From: Bretschneidera sinensis
Lineage: Eukaryota; Streptophyta; Magnoliopsida; Brassicales; Akaniaceae
NCBI GenBank assembly: GCA_023935145.1
Contig: CM043698.1
Span: 142,828,001 to 142,892,000, forward strand
Direction of reading: 5' to 3'
DNA length: 64,000 bases
Below are positions 10,681-23,297 of the stretch, piece after piece (position 1 is the stretch's first letter; each line of letters starts with the position of its first letter). The translations under genes were made by a program, and so were the position numbers. The notes beneath the pieces were generated by a model, which was not told the DNA's origin, searched no databases, and saw only the letters and a program-made list of their open reading frames with translations.

Positions 10681-12738
10681 CTGAATGCAAATGATCCAAC
10701 TTCTGAAAATCTTCTTAATATTTACTATTTTAAGCTAATAATTCTAATTAAGTTGATTAATAAGAGCCATTAATTCTATAATCTAGAGAGTTATTAATAT
10801 TCAATGTAACACATATTCCGTCAATTGAATATCTAATATTATGAAAAAGGTGAAGAAAGAATTAAAATTAATATTACAGGGTTGAAGACAAAGATTTTGA
10901 TGATTGAAGAACCAAAACACTGTTGAAGCCTTTGGACACCCTAATTTTTGAGTAAAACCTTTTGTGTTCAACTATATATGGAGTCATTTTGGTGTTAGAG
11001 ACATTTGAATTTGACATGATTTACTTTTCCTCTATGAAGAACCGAGATGATGAGATAGTGAGGGTAAAGATTTAGAGATGAAGAAAAAATAATTAATAGA
11101 AATTTTTGTATTATAAAAACTTGTAAAGAATATAAATGGTAATAATGTCATTTCAAAGTCAAAAGAGTACATAACTATAATTAGGCGTATTATCGTAAGT
11201 TTTAGAAACAAAAAAAATAATAATCTGAATAGCAATAATTAAAGATTTATGGAGTGTCGATATCACTACCCATATTTTATTTGCTTACACAAACATGCTA
11301 TAATATTTATTATATGAATTAAAGTGTATTTCATCTTACACAAGACCCAATCCTATCAAAGAACTTATATTTTGTCAAGGAATTTTGTATTTAAATTTAA
11401 ATATGATTTATTATTAAGATAGTTTTATCAATGTCTTATTTAATATAATCATTATAGTATTAAAAGTTCATATGCATTCAATACTCAATTATTTAAAACT
11501 CTGTTTAATTTTGATGGTACGCACAAAATGTAGTTCCCTTTTGAGATTGAACAAGTTTCCCAATCAGTTTTAGGTGTAGTATAAGATGCCACTGTGGCTC
11601 AAATAATTTAAAAATTCAGTTTAAAAATTCTTATCCTCCATCAAACTTAAATAATTCCCTCCAGCCTGCAACGAGAGAGTTTTTTGTAATTTAATATTTC
11701 TATTATTAGAGAGAAAGGAAACAGAGAAGGATGGCGATAGAAAACTTTCTAGGGTTGTTTTTTTATAAGAAAAAAAGTGTAGAACAAAGGACTATGTACA
11801 AGATTGGCTTCAATAAAATCTATACAGTGAATCTCATTTACAAAATAGTTTCCTCTAGCCAAAAAAAGAGAGAGTATTAAGCCGACAATCTTTAAGAAAA
11901 TAAATCGATCTTTCCACCCTGTCAAAAAGCTCTCCTATTACTTAATAAGCTAACCACAAATGGAGGATGGGATCAAGGTGATGTGCTTCTTCTTTTCGCT
12001 TGAAGATGGAAAAATTGTTCCATGCCCAAATCTCCTGAACCACAGACTCACTACTCAAGGCAATAAAGCCCCAAAACCCGATAAATTTAAAACAATGAAA
12101 AACAGCCCGATAAGCCATGAATTTGTTATTGATTTGACTAATTCCGTATCACTCCTAGAAATGAGTCATATAGGCAATATGTAGGGCTGTAAATCAGCTC
12201 AGGCCGCCCGAGCTCAACTTTTAGCTCACTCAAACTCGCTCATAACGCTTCATGAGCCAATCTCGAGAAGAATTTTTGCCGATTATGAGAATAGTGTGGC
12301 TTGCCTCAATAACGCTCGAGCATTTTAAGCTCGTTACTTTCCAAGCTGAGCAATCAATACAATTCGTCTTAGCTCGATTTAAATTAAAATATGAATATAT
12401 TTATATACTGTTATACATATATAAAACTCCCATACAAGTTTTACAATATACGAAATAAAAGTCAACTTTACTTCAAGGGAAAAACTTACATTTAAAATAA
12501 AAAAGGGAAAAACTTACATTTAAAATAAAAAAGTACTTCAAGCAAAAAACTACCATATATATAGTCTTATATAGTTACTAGGGCTTTTACGTTCAACTCT
12601 TCTTTTTGTCATTGAGCTCAATATCATATCTCATAACAATATCATACCTATACCATTTCAGGTCCAAGGTACAACTGCACCCCCAAAATAAACTCTAAAC
12701 AATGGCTTAAACCTTCTAAGAGTAGTTGCTTTATCACG
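10681..12738. other. 3' flank of B3 unit 1; repeat scraps, no gene
   Basis: About 2 kb of AT-rich DNA present in every unit. Two repeat-like pieces stand out: 11757-11900, resembling a retroelement 3' tail, and 12184-12470, beginning GGGCTGTAAATCAGCTCAGG and rich in GAGCTC-like words, as in dispersed plant DNA repeats. A dinucleotide-poor, AT-rich run covers 11280-11520. ORFs at 11032-11235, 11960-12184 and 12252-12458 have no family match and recur only because the unit is duplicated. Confidence 0.45.
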
Positions 12739-15700
12739 CTAGAGCTTCTGATTCGATCCAGCAGCTTGGGCCTTTAGTCCTATGACCAGTTTCCCCTCTG
12801 GTTCCTTCTGATAAAATGTAACTGCAAAGTCCACCACTCATGGTCACTATCTCTTCATACATCAAATAGTAACTCACAAGTGCATTAAGTAAACACTTTA
12901 AAAACTTTCAAAATGTTTTTCAGCTAAGATATAGAAAACTATTAAAGATTAATCAAGGTGCATGAAAGAAAGAACTAAAATGATATTGCTATCATTTAGC
13001 AAATTTAAATATGTAATTTCATTACACAGGATCACTAGAAAGTGAAATGTGTTTATATAGGCAAAATTGATCTCAAAATAACTACTTGATTGTGACTAAA
13101 AGAGTAAGATGTGATGGCAGAAATAAGAGTGATAATTCAAATAAGAAAACATAATTATCAAGATTGCCTGAGCATTACTGAAGCTAGAATTACATGAATT
13201 ACCTTTGTCACCGGGTTTACCATCCATCAAAGTCATGTACCCTCTGAGCCCTTCTAAGTTGTAAGTCTTGCTGCTATTGTGAGGCCAAGAGTAGTAGTTA
13301 AACTGCCACTCAAGGCCTGTTGTATCCTGGACTCTAATGGGAATTCGTTGCCCCACAGAAATTTTAGGGAAGAAAGCCTGCATTATTTAGTATCTAGTAC
13401 CACAAAAGACTTTAAATCCAAGGTCTACTAGACACTATAACAAGACCATATGTCATTTCTCATGAATCAATTAGTTTAATGACCATGCAGAGCCATTAAA
13501 CAAAAGAGAAACTGGTAGAGGGGAGTAGCCTTTCTACTTTCCTCCTCCCTAAGCATGGTTTTAGTTATTACAATCATCATCATCTTAACATACAGACTTA
13601 CCTCCGCATGCTTTTTCGGAATCAACATGCGAGCCGTCCTGGGATTAGAATCAGTTGCAGTCAAGATTTTATTGAATAAAGAGACAAGTTGATGCTCTTT
13701 GGCTTCTATAGGCTTCTGACCATTTGGTTCAGAGGTGGATGATGTTGGATCGGCTCCACAGTTTCCTGCAACTGAACACCAACATAGAGTTAGTAGTCAA
13801 CGAAAAACAATGATCATCCAGTATAACAGCCTAAAATTGCAGGCTATAAATATACTTTTTGAAAAAAAAAGACCGCACTTCACTGGAATCATAACTGGTG
13901 ATCTAGAACCACAAGCATAGTATCAACAGAGAGGGAGAAGAATTAAAAAGAAACCAAGAAACAAATACGGTGCAAATAACAGTGGAATCACAAAAACCTC
14001 AAAAATAGGTATTTATTCGTCAACCAATGCACTAATGTCCAAAACATAATAGAGTGCTCTTATATATGCACAAAAACCTAACTATAAAAGGAAACAAAAT
14101 ATTAAGTCCTCAAACAAATCAAAATCCCTCAAATAGAATCCCTAATTTTAAACCTATTTCTGTAATATTCCGTTTAAAACCCTTGATCAGTACTCCATAG
14201 TAATCACCCTTCTAGATTGAAGAGTCGTAAAGAAACACACAACTCCATGTTACTTCCTTGGTTTGTCACCGACAAGAAAAAAGAAAGAAGACTCTGAGCC
14301 CGCAATAGGTCACATTTAAATTCAAGACAAATTAGGTAGAACATTTAGCATAAGCTAAAAGCCTTTCAGTCCATCCAGGGTTTTTATAATTTTCAAACTT
14401 ATCTCCACCTTCCTTTAAACCAAAGAGAGCAAAATAAAGGAATTTATCTTCATTTCTCCTTAAAGCAATAAAATAAAGTTTTCCTCTTCTATAGGACATT
14501 TTTTATTTAAACAGTACATCAACATTTTCTTGTATAAAATCTGGCATGACAGCTTAAAGCTTCAACAGATTGATTGAACAAATAGATTACCAATGTCCTT
14601 TAATTCCAATGATGGGGTAGACCGTTGCCCAGAAATTTCTCTGTCCGAGTAAACAAACAAGTCAACTCGAGAGGGGCCCCTCAATGATGAGCATTCCATG
14701 CATTCTATGCCACCGACATCCAATATTATATGTGTATATCTTGACATAATGCAACCACATTGAATTGCCTGGGCAGGAAAACGAAGCATTAGCGTATAGA
14801 GAATATAGAGTACTAATCAAAAGCGAGTTCTTTGATTAAGAATAATCAGGATATAAACCCACAGGACAGAGACACAATATGACCACCCATAAAGGCCAGC
14901 AAGGGGAAAATGTGCAACAGCAATAAAAAGTTCAAGATACCTTTTCGCAAGTAACACAACTTCTCCAGCCATCATCATTCAAGTGAAAGATATTGCAAAA
15001 TCTTCCCTCCTCATAAGCAGAGCTGAATTTGCAAAAGACTTAAGTCAATTAATCATAAACAGTGTAGGAAAGGAAGAAGATTCAATCAAATTTATAATCC
15101 CATCACAAGCTTTACCATGAAGACAATCAAGACGCACAACTGAAAATAAAACAAGTACTTTGCCGGGAGTACCGACAATTCATCTAATAGGAAATATTAA
15201 AATTTATAAACTTGTTCGCATGTGATTTGGTGTCAAAATCTAATTCTGCAACTAAGATCCCTCCAGAATATAAAGTTATTCACTAAAGGTGATCACACCA
15301 AATAGGGGCAGTTATGATAGAGGAGAGAAAAGAAGAAAAAGTAAAAGAAAGACAAAGAAACTTCATAGGGAAAAACCTTATTGAAACAGCCTATGTTTGT
15401 GAATGGTGAACTATCTGAAAGATTTGCTTATGCAAAGTCATAAAGTTACTATTCATGTCGAACGCGTGCACGTACATGCGCACACAAAAATATGCATGTG
15501 CGCATATATGCGCACAAAAAAACATGCATGTGCACGTATATACACACACAAAAGGATGCATGTGTCCGTGCATGCGCACACAAAACATACACAAGCACAC
15601 AATAACATGTGTTGACAAGCTCTTTTACGCCACATTTCATTTGATTTGTGGATTAAATAATGGAGAAAGCAGCAAGCCCATTTACCTGATATTCTATTAG

Positions 15701-18700
15701 TAAAGGGCTTACAGAAATCATCAAATTCAGATTATACGCACATAAGAAAGATAAAGCATGAGAATTTTGTTTACATTAAGAAACCAATAGTATACCTATG
15801 TAATTTAATAACTTCCTTATCTAAAATGCCTCTGCAGTACATAACTTCCAAAGAAGGTCTTACCATAGTCATAAAAGGACAAATATTTTATATGTAATAA
15901 GTAAATTATTTCTTTGTAATATGTGTTGGACTAACTAACTAATTTCATACTTTAGCACTCACACACTCACATACTTGCAACATAATGTTGGTACCACAAC
16001 ATCCAAACTACATATTTAAATTTTATCAATTCAATCTATTGCAGACTTTGCATAACAGTGATAATATTAACTGAGCAGAAGTCATACATGTCTACATGTA
16101 TCATAAGACATGAATAGCCAAACACGTGCGTGAAAAATTTACAACCAACAGCCTAGCAAACATTAGCTAAATGCATTCAGAACTTGATGAGGCATTTTGA
16201 ATCGAAACAATCATTTCATTGTATTATTGGTATCTATCTATTTTCCTACCTTTTAACCCTAATGACCTAAAAAATTAATAATATTCACTATTCAATAAAA
16301 AAAAAAGTATACTCAACAAAAGGGTAATGGAAAGGGGAAGTAGAGTGAAGAGAAACGATTTTAGGCAATAATTCTTTGGAGGACAGAAACTACCAATTTA
16401 ATACTACAATCCAGGTACAAAATGACAAAGTGGTTGCAGCATTATTCTAAATAAAACAAAACCGATGTTGTTTTAATATGTGAAGCTAGAACAAGATCAT
16501 TTCACGACAAAACTATGAATAAAAAATGGTAACTTATTAAAAAAATGGAAAAACGGTAAGGTTAACATTTACCAACCATGCTGAAAAACAGTTTTGCTTA
16601 CCTTTTTCTTTTCCTGATAGTACGAAGAAAATAAATCATTCTTGAAAAAATAAATACCATTAACACAAATTCCAGTACATAACTAGGGCTAAATTCATTT
16701 TTTTTTTGTAGTGCTACCAAGGCGCTGTCAAATTCATTTTAAGCTAAGAAGAAAAGTTTCTCTGTTCGATTGTTAATTAACTATTTAATTCGCATTAAAC
16801 TTGGTCGTACTTAATGATGGGTTGAATATATGAATTTTTCAGCATAGAACATAAATTTATCCATCATATATCCTTTTCTTTTGAAAATTATAAATCATTT
16901 AATATATACCTATTTCACTCTCTTGTCCACAAATTCAAAGCATGAGCAATAATGACTACAGCAGTAAGAAGTTAAAAAAGAAGGAACTACAACATATCAA
17001 TGGCCTAATAATATACTGGTTTTCTCCTCCTTCGCTGAGAACCATTCTGCCTTCTTCCAAACAGGAAAAAAAATTTGAATTGTGAATTGGATGAGTTTTC
17101 CACAGATCACATATCACAAGATCTAATGATTTGGGAAATTGATGATACTTTTAGTTTTAGCTAATTAATTTGAGGTGGAGTCTTGAGAAAGAAAGCAAGA
17201 GTACCATCAGTAATAAGGTCTATTGCGGTAAACCTTCCACTGTTTGTTAATAAAACTGAACGACTAGAGGGACATAAAAGATGGATTCTATCAAGTATAA
17301 ACTTGTTCTAATCTAAGGTAGTACGCTCATGAGCTTGACCATATTTCACTATCAAGAAATTATTGAAGACTCCCATCTTCAAGTTTGACACAAACATAGG
17401 TACATAGTTTAGTTCTTCCTAAGTCATGAACGAGTGTCAATCATTTATTCCAAAAAAATGTAAGGAGAGTGGGAGTTACTACTGCACCTTCCTTAAGGCC
17501 ACCCTGTTAGACTTACTTTGGTTACTAGAACTACATTGCAGTGAAGAGACAACTTCAAAAATGTTCAACTCTATAGCATTCAAAAAGGTTTCTATATGAT
17601 TTCTATAAAACACGAAAACGAGTTCACCACCATAAGATATTAGTGGTTGTTAGCTATTATAATTTCACTAAAAATATATCACAATTAGCATCAAAATTTT
17701 CAACAAAATTTATTTGCTGCAAAAACTATAGTGTTTTTTTTTTTTTAGTGTAATTTTATTTCATTGCACCAAACTTAACTCATTGCAACATCATTGCCTT
17801 CTGTTGCCATATTCTTAATCTACTGCAGCATCATGGTGTCATGGTGCTACTCGTCTAGCTTATGGCAACATTTTTTTTCATGCTGCTCTTAACCTATTGC
17901 AACATCATTATTTCTTGTTGCTTTATAACAAATTTCATTCGGGTTACCCTCCAAGCCAAGAACAGATTCTTTTAAGTTATTTCACCCTTCCAAGATCAAA
18001 ACCCTTTTCATGCAGTTCTCATGTTGCCCACACCGATTCTTTTTTTGCCGGGGTGTTGGAGTGTTATCATGAATTCACTCTTACCCAATTAAACAATTTA
18101 TACAAGAATTACATCATCAAAATACAAAGAGAACACGAAAACTGAAAATTATCAACATCAACATTAAAAATAAAAGCTATGGAGCTGGCAACTAGTGCGG
18201 GTAAATGACAGCAACAAGAACAATTTCAAGAGAGATCACTCCCCTCCTTTCCTTTATTATTCCTCTGTGCAACTTCTACAATCTATAGTTCTTCCAGATT
18301 CAACTACCACAAACACTAAGCAACACAAGTATAGAAGGGACAACTACAGCAGTAGTCACATAGACTTCCTGCCCTTTACTTCTTCTGCTTCGTCTTGAAC
18401 ATGAATAAAAAGGACAGTTTTAAAAATAAAAAAGTGCAACAATCGTGGAACAAGAGTGAAGTGGAAAACAAGAGCCCCATACCATTACCCTATAATTAAC
18501 TCCATGGGACAATTCAAACAGTGAGAAATATTACCTAATCATATATTCATAGTTATAAGCACAATTTTTTGATAATTAAAATGTATAAATAGAAAGAAAC
18601 ACGCACCAAGGGGGTGCAATCCATGTACAAGGCCATAATTATAAACACAATAGACGAAAGAAAAGGGAATAATTGTAGTGATCCGTCATAAAATATATGC

Positions 18701-19775
18701 AATTCAATATTGAATAAACGAATATGACATTAGATGTTTGAATAACCAAAAAGAAGATTACTGAAGAAAAAAATGGCATCACTAAAATGATAAACTGGTT
18801 CAAGCAGAATATAAGATGACAACTACATACTTTATTGACAACTAATTAAGGTGCTTTGTGTTTCATTCACCTTAATGCACTTCTTACTAACAATGGATCC
18901 ATTAAATCATTACTTATGATGTTATTCACATTTTCAAAAATTTTATCAACGCAGACTATTGCACATGAAGTATAACTTCCTACTCTGTTGCTATATATAT
19001 CCACTTATAATGCCAAACAGCTAATAGAACTATAAAAAGGAAAACCAAGATAATATCTCAAGCAATTTTTTGCTTTAGATGAAACAACTGAGCCGTGCAA
19101 CTCCTAAATGAGACATAATAACTGCATAAAAGTACAAATCTAAAAATTCCTATGATAAAATCCACCAATATGAAGAGAGTAAAAGTACAAAAGGTCTATC
19201 CAGAAAAAAAAAATTGTGAAAAGAAAAGGTTCATAAAGACTCACAAAAGCATGACATTTATCAAGTCAATATTAAGGCATATATATTACAAGTTTATTCA
19301 TCAATTTCAAAACAGTAAAATAAATTATTTTAATAGACAGTGAACCAATATGCACCCATTAGAAATATTGAAATAATCCCAACAATAAAAATTTGAGATA
19401 CCAAAACAAAAAAAAAATTTGAAAACCACATAATTAAATTTCTTTGGAAAAAAAATTGTAGACCATAATCATCGTTGTGAGGCTTGCCTTCTTTTAGAAG
19501 GAACCTAAGATAATTAAATTTTTGCTATCTTATTATACATAAAAAAGGAATCGTTCACGGGTAAAAATAATCATCAAAAGCAAGATAACAGAAATGACAT
19601 CGAAAATAAAATGAGAGAGAAATAAAAACAAGTAAAATGCTTACGTGCATCGATCACAGATCATGGCATAACCTCCACTAGTCCGCCAGCCTTGTCTGGG
19701 TTCAATAGAGAAACAGTGGCAATAAAAACAGGTCAAGCCCATTGGTGATGAGGAGGTTGAAGAAGAAGCATCCAT
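12739..19775 (-). CDS. Short VAL/HSI2-like B3 transcription factor, unit 1 (six exons, 270 aa)
   Basis: Spliced from 19645-19775, 14941-15022, 14591-14768, 13602-13765, 13203-13377 and 12739-12821, all with GT..AG sites and consistent phase. Residues 16-97 form the VAL-type cysteine-rich PHD-like region: CFYC at 16-19, ICDRC at 39-43, C53, CVTC at 66-69, CGC at 75-77, IECMEC at 92-97. Residues about 158-265 are a B3 domain (SLFNKILTATDSN, MLIPKKHAEAFFPKIS, GLEWQFNYYSWPHNSSKTY, GDKVTFYQKEPEGKLVIG), split over three exons. Full VAL proteins are repressors that read RY (CATGCA) DNA and recruit Polycomb; they also have CW and EAR parts, absent here because a TAG follows soon after the B3. The product is probably a nuclear DNA-binding protein. 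Intron 1 is 4.6 kb. No break was found in this copy. The start is the only ATG giving the shared N-terminus. Confidence 0.85.
15023..19644 (-). other. Large intron 1 of the unit-1 B3 gene
   Basis: 4.6 kb without an exon-like segment. It contains the RY-rich tract (15493-15574) and a short retroelement-tail-like piece near 18560-18640 (TTGATAATTAAAATG followed by ATCCATGTACAAGG). It also has scattered poly-A and poly-T runs. ORFs near 17897-18398 and 19152-19343 are unsupported; they recur in unit 3 only because the DNA is duplicated. Confidence 0.6.
15493..15574. promoter_or_regulatory. RY-motif cluster in intron 1 of the unit-1 B3 gene
   Basis: TGCATG occurs at 15493-15498, 15525-15530 (inside palindromic CATGCATG, 15523-15530), 15557-15562 and 15569-15574. 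They sit in a longer alternating purine-pyrimidine tract (about 15465-15600) built of GTGC, CACA and GCGCATAT words. RY is the known target of B3 domains of the ABI3/LEC2/VAL group. Spacings of 32, 32 and 12 bases suggest origin by local repeat expansion. Function is inferred. Confidence 0.5.
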
Positions 19776-21721
19776 CGAATAAACTTAAAAAACTGAAAAA
19801 TAGGCTTTGGTTTTTTTTTGTCTTCTCTTTTGTTCTCTTTTTATGTGTGGTAGTGAATACTGAATACTAAGAAACCTGTGCAGATAGAGAGAAAGAAGCG
19901 GATAGTGAGAGATAGAGAGAAGTACCTATTTGGTATAAAGTGCATTGATAGAGACATAATGAGAAGGAAAAAGACGGTCAATTTTGCAATCATGACAGCA
20001 GTCAAGGTCCACTGAACCAAGAGGATATGTTGAGAAGAATTTCAAACTATTTAAGAAACATTTTTTTAATTTCCAAATTAGATGATTGGATTTTTGAGAA
20101 TGTGAAATCAAACAGTTAGGATTCATTTTGTAAGTGAAGTCCAAATTAGCAGAATTGCCAAATATGAAAAATCAAATTGGTTTTTTGATTAACATGAAAC
20201 AATAGAGTTAGTAAGGTGCTAATAACGCCTCAAAAACACAACTTAGCATGACAAATGAGATAAAAGGGTACTTTGTATTTTCTTACCAATTGGCCGCCAT
20301 TCGGTTCAATGCACCAGCCAAGTTTGTCCTGTTATGACCAAAAGGGATCAAAATTGAACTCAACTTGACTGCTTCTCTGGCCATGTCTGTAACTGCAGAA
20401 ATGAGTAAATGAAATGCTGCAATTGTTTATAGATAAACTCGTTTGCAAAAATTTTCTCTACGGTTTTACAAGGGTTTTTCTCGCTAACCAAACAGCACAG
20501 GAAGTTTTAGAGAACGATGTTGAAATTGCGATGGAGAGAGTTTACTGGCAACGACACATTTTTCAAAATATGGGCTGCTGGGACGTACTTAGTCAATATG
20601 GGCTACTAGATGATTGGGCTTATTGAAGTTAGTGGGTAGATGGTCAATTTGCTCTTTTAAAATTAAACAAATAGAAAAATCAGATGAAGTCCTTGAATTT
20701 TAATATAAAATCAAATCAACAAACATCAAAGCTTACGGTAAAAATATTTTAAGTAATAATTGCATACCCAATCCAAACATCCAAAAAAACTTCCTGTAAA
20801 ACTCAATCATAATTGTATGAAAATTTGTGTGGTAATTACCATTTAAATTTTCAGAGTGTTCAAAGCGAGTGTTTAAATATTACTACTCAAACAATTTAAA
20901 GAGAACAACCATTAATTGTTGGTTGCATAACCACATGATAAACTCTTAATAATTACTAGAATTCACTTTGTTTAAACAAAGAAAAGCAATTAAAATAACA
21001 TATGTTCAAAGCTAATGGAGGCATAATTTAATATGAGTAATTCCATAAACTCATATCTTAAACGAGTAATTCGGTAGCAAGTACTCACTACTTAAACATT
21101 TGAATTTCCTAAATATATTGTGCTACTTAGGTGGATTTTTGTTCTTCATTTTACTGAATTTTTAATGATGCTATCCATTTATTTTAATTTCTCTTAATTA
21201 TCTCCAAAAATTTGATTGTCTAACTTCGAAATAGTTCAAAAATTATTTGATAACATTTTTTAATTGTTAAAGATTGATTATTTTATTCAAATATAAAATA
21301 TTAGATTAATTTTTTAATTACTTTGACTTACACAATAAATATTTTATCAGTTTGAGAACATTTAAAAAGCGATTTACAAAGATACTGTTATTGTATTCAT
21401 AAAATACAAGAAAATAAAATCTTAGATTAAAATTTTAAGAGGTAGTGATATTGACACTCCATGAATAGTTATCAGCACTCTATTTTTTTCTTTTAAAACT
21501 TACAATAGTGCCCATAATAAAAGTTAGATACACAATTTGACTTCTAAATTATAATTACTACCACGTATTCTCTTTACAAGATTCTATGATACAAAATATT
21601 ATATTAATTACATTCTTTATTAATTTTTTTTCTACTTTTCTCTCTTTTGTTTTCTTCCGTTTTTCCTTCAATTTTTGTTAGAGACACGAATTAAACTTTT
21701 ACGTGAAAAATATTGATCCTA
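19776..21721. other. 5' flank/promoter region of the unit-1 B3 gene; no gene
   Basis: Upstream of the minus-strand start codon there is a T-rich, CT-rich leader (19800-19925; GAGAGA words on the plus strand), then AT-rich DNA. The interval 20016-21721 is what unit 0 and the seam at 52354 lack. A 70-codon ORF at 20414-20626 is conserved in unit 3 but shows no recognisable domain. Unit 3 has about 36 extra bases near 61857. Confidence 0.5.
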
Positions 21722-22346
21722 CTGAATGCAAATGATCCAACTTCTGAAAATCTTATTAATATTTACTATTTTCAGCTAATAATTCTTATTAAGTTGATTA
21801 AGAAGAATCATTAATTCTATAATCTTGAGAGTTATTAATATTCAATGTAGAACACATATTCCGTCAATTGAATATCTAATATTATGAAAAAGGTGAAGAA
21901 AGAATTAAAATTAATATTACAGGGTTGAAGACAAAAATTTTGATAATAGAACTACCAAAACACTGTTGGAGCCTTTGGACACTCTAATTTTTGAGTAAAA
22001 CCTTTTGGGTTCAACTATATAAGAAGTCATTTTGGTGTTAGAGACATTTTAATTTGACATGATTTACTTTTACTCTATGAAGAACCGAGATGATGAGATA
22101 GTGAGGGTAAAGATTTAGAGATGAAGAAAGTATAATTAATCGAAATTTTTGAATTATAAAAACTTGTAAAGAATATAAATGACAGTAATGGTATTTCAAA
22201 GTGAAAAGTGCACATAACTTTAATTAGGGGTATTATTGTAAGTTTTAGAAAAAAAAATAATAATAATCGGAATGCCAATAATTAAAGATTTATGGAGTGT
22301 CGATATCGCTACCCATATTTTATTTGCTTACACAAACATGCTATAA

Positions 22347-22351
22347 TATTT
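22347..22351. other. Target-site duplication, left copy (TATTT)
   Basis: TATTT precedes the element start and is repeated at 27721-27725. Units 1 and 3 carry the single empty-site sequence CTATAATATTTATTATATG. Confidence 0.9.
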
Positions 22352-23216
22352 TGTTGGAAATCACCTTGACCAGATGCCCAGGTGGTGATCTTCCAAGCAC
22401 CCAAGTCTTGAATGACTTGTAGAAAGAATTTCAGCAATCGAACTCAAGAACAAAAAATCAAAGAAAGAAAGAAGACAAGTAATTTGTTGTCGAGGTTCGG
22501 CAATGTGCCTACGTCCCCGTGAAATTCCTCCGAACTCTCTGCACTATCTCAATGGTTCTTACAAAGTTACAGCAATCCCCTTCAAGAATCCAAGTTCTTG
22601 AAGAAACAAGAAGAGAAGGAAGAAGATGAGAACTCAACAATGTTCTCTAATCTAATCTATACTCTCTCTATCTAATTACAACCAGCCTCACTACAAGAGT
22701 CCCTCTTGTGTTTATGTCTCTCTACACAATTCTCTCTTAGTGTTTACAATGATCTCACAATGTCACAAAACTCTCTTGTATGTGTGTTTTTGTATCTTGT
22801 ATTATCTTATGAAATGAGGCCTTGAGAACCCCTTTTATAGCCTCTTAATTCTTGGACATTCTTGTGAGTCATTATCCTCCCTTTGATCATGTTCTTCCTT
22901 TAATCTCAGCCCTACATCACTCTCCAAGTGATGCTGTGTGTTTTGGTGTGGTGCTGTGTGCTGCGGCGTGACCTGATGCTGCAGCCACCTGATGCTGTGC
23001 GCACACCTCCTACCTGTGGGCAGAAACTTCCACAGCAGTTTGCCTGACCTGCCCACGCTCAAAACTTAAGCACACACTTGTGTGCAACCTTTTAACTTAC
23101 TGAAATTTCATACTCCACATTTGGTTTGGATTTTAACCATCCTTGAACCATGTTTGGACCTGTTCAAACCTTGACCATGTTTGAATCATGTTTAAACCTT
23201 AGACAAAAAACCAACA
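22352..23216 (-). repeat. Copia-1 3' LTR
   Basis: 865 bp in TGTTGG...CCAACA form, beside a purine-rich stretch (TTAGACAAAGGTAGAGAT on the minus strand) that could serve as polypurine tract. A short ORF inside it (22835-23062) is duplicated exactly in the other LTR (27312-27539) and is not a gene. Confidence 0.92.
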
Positions 23217-23297
23217 ATCTCTACCTTTGTCTAAGCGTTTAAACCCGAACCATTTGTGCAGAGACCTTCGGGATCCAAACTCATCTTGAGTCATCAA

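Larger units (their letters stand above)
10681..21721. repeat. Tandem B3 unit 1 (about 11.04 kb)
   Basis: Direct repeat unit delimited by the recurring sequence CTGAATGCAAATGATCCAAC at 10681 and 21722. It holds one complete minus-strand B3 gene with its 3' flank on the left and its 5' flank on the right. It is near-identical to 52354-63409. From 12500 to about 20100 corresponding positions are about 41648 apart with very few indels. Confidence 0.92.

Noticed and set aside
12184..12470. Possible gene with ORF 12252-12458, recurring in units 2 and 3
   Set aside because: It overlaps a dispersed GAGCTC-rich repeat, and its frame is not preserved by more than the recent duplication.
15391..15700. 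Overlapping Cys/His-rich ORFs on both strands (also 57039-57348)
   Set aside because: They are produced by the alternating CACA/TGCATG tract, have reading frames on both strands at once, and lie inside an intron.
22835..23062. 75-aa ORF repeated at 27312-27539
   Set aside because: It lies inside the two LTRs and is identical only because the LTRs are copies of each other.
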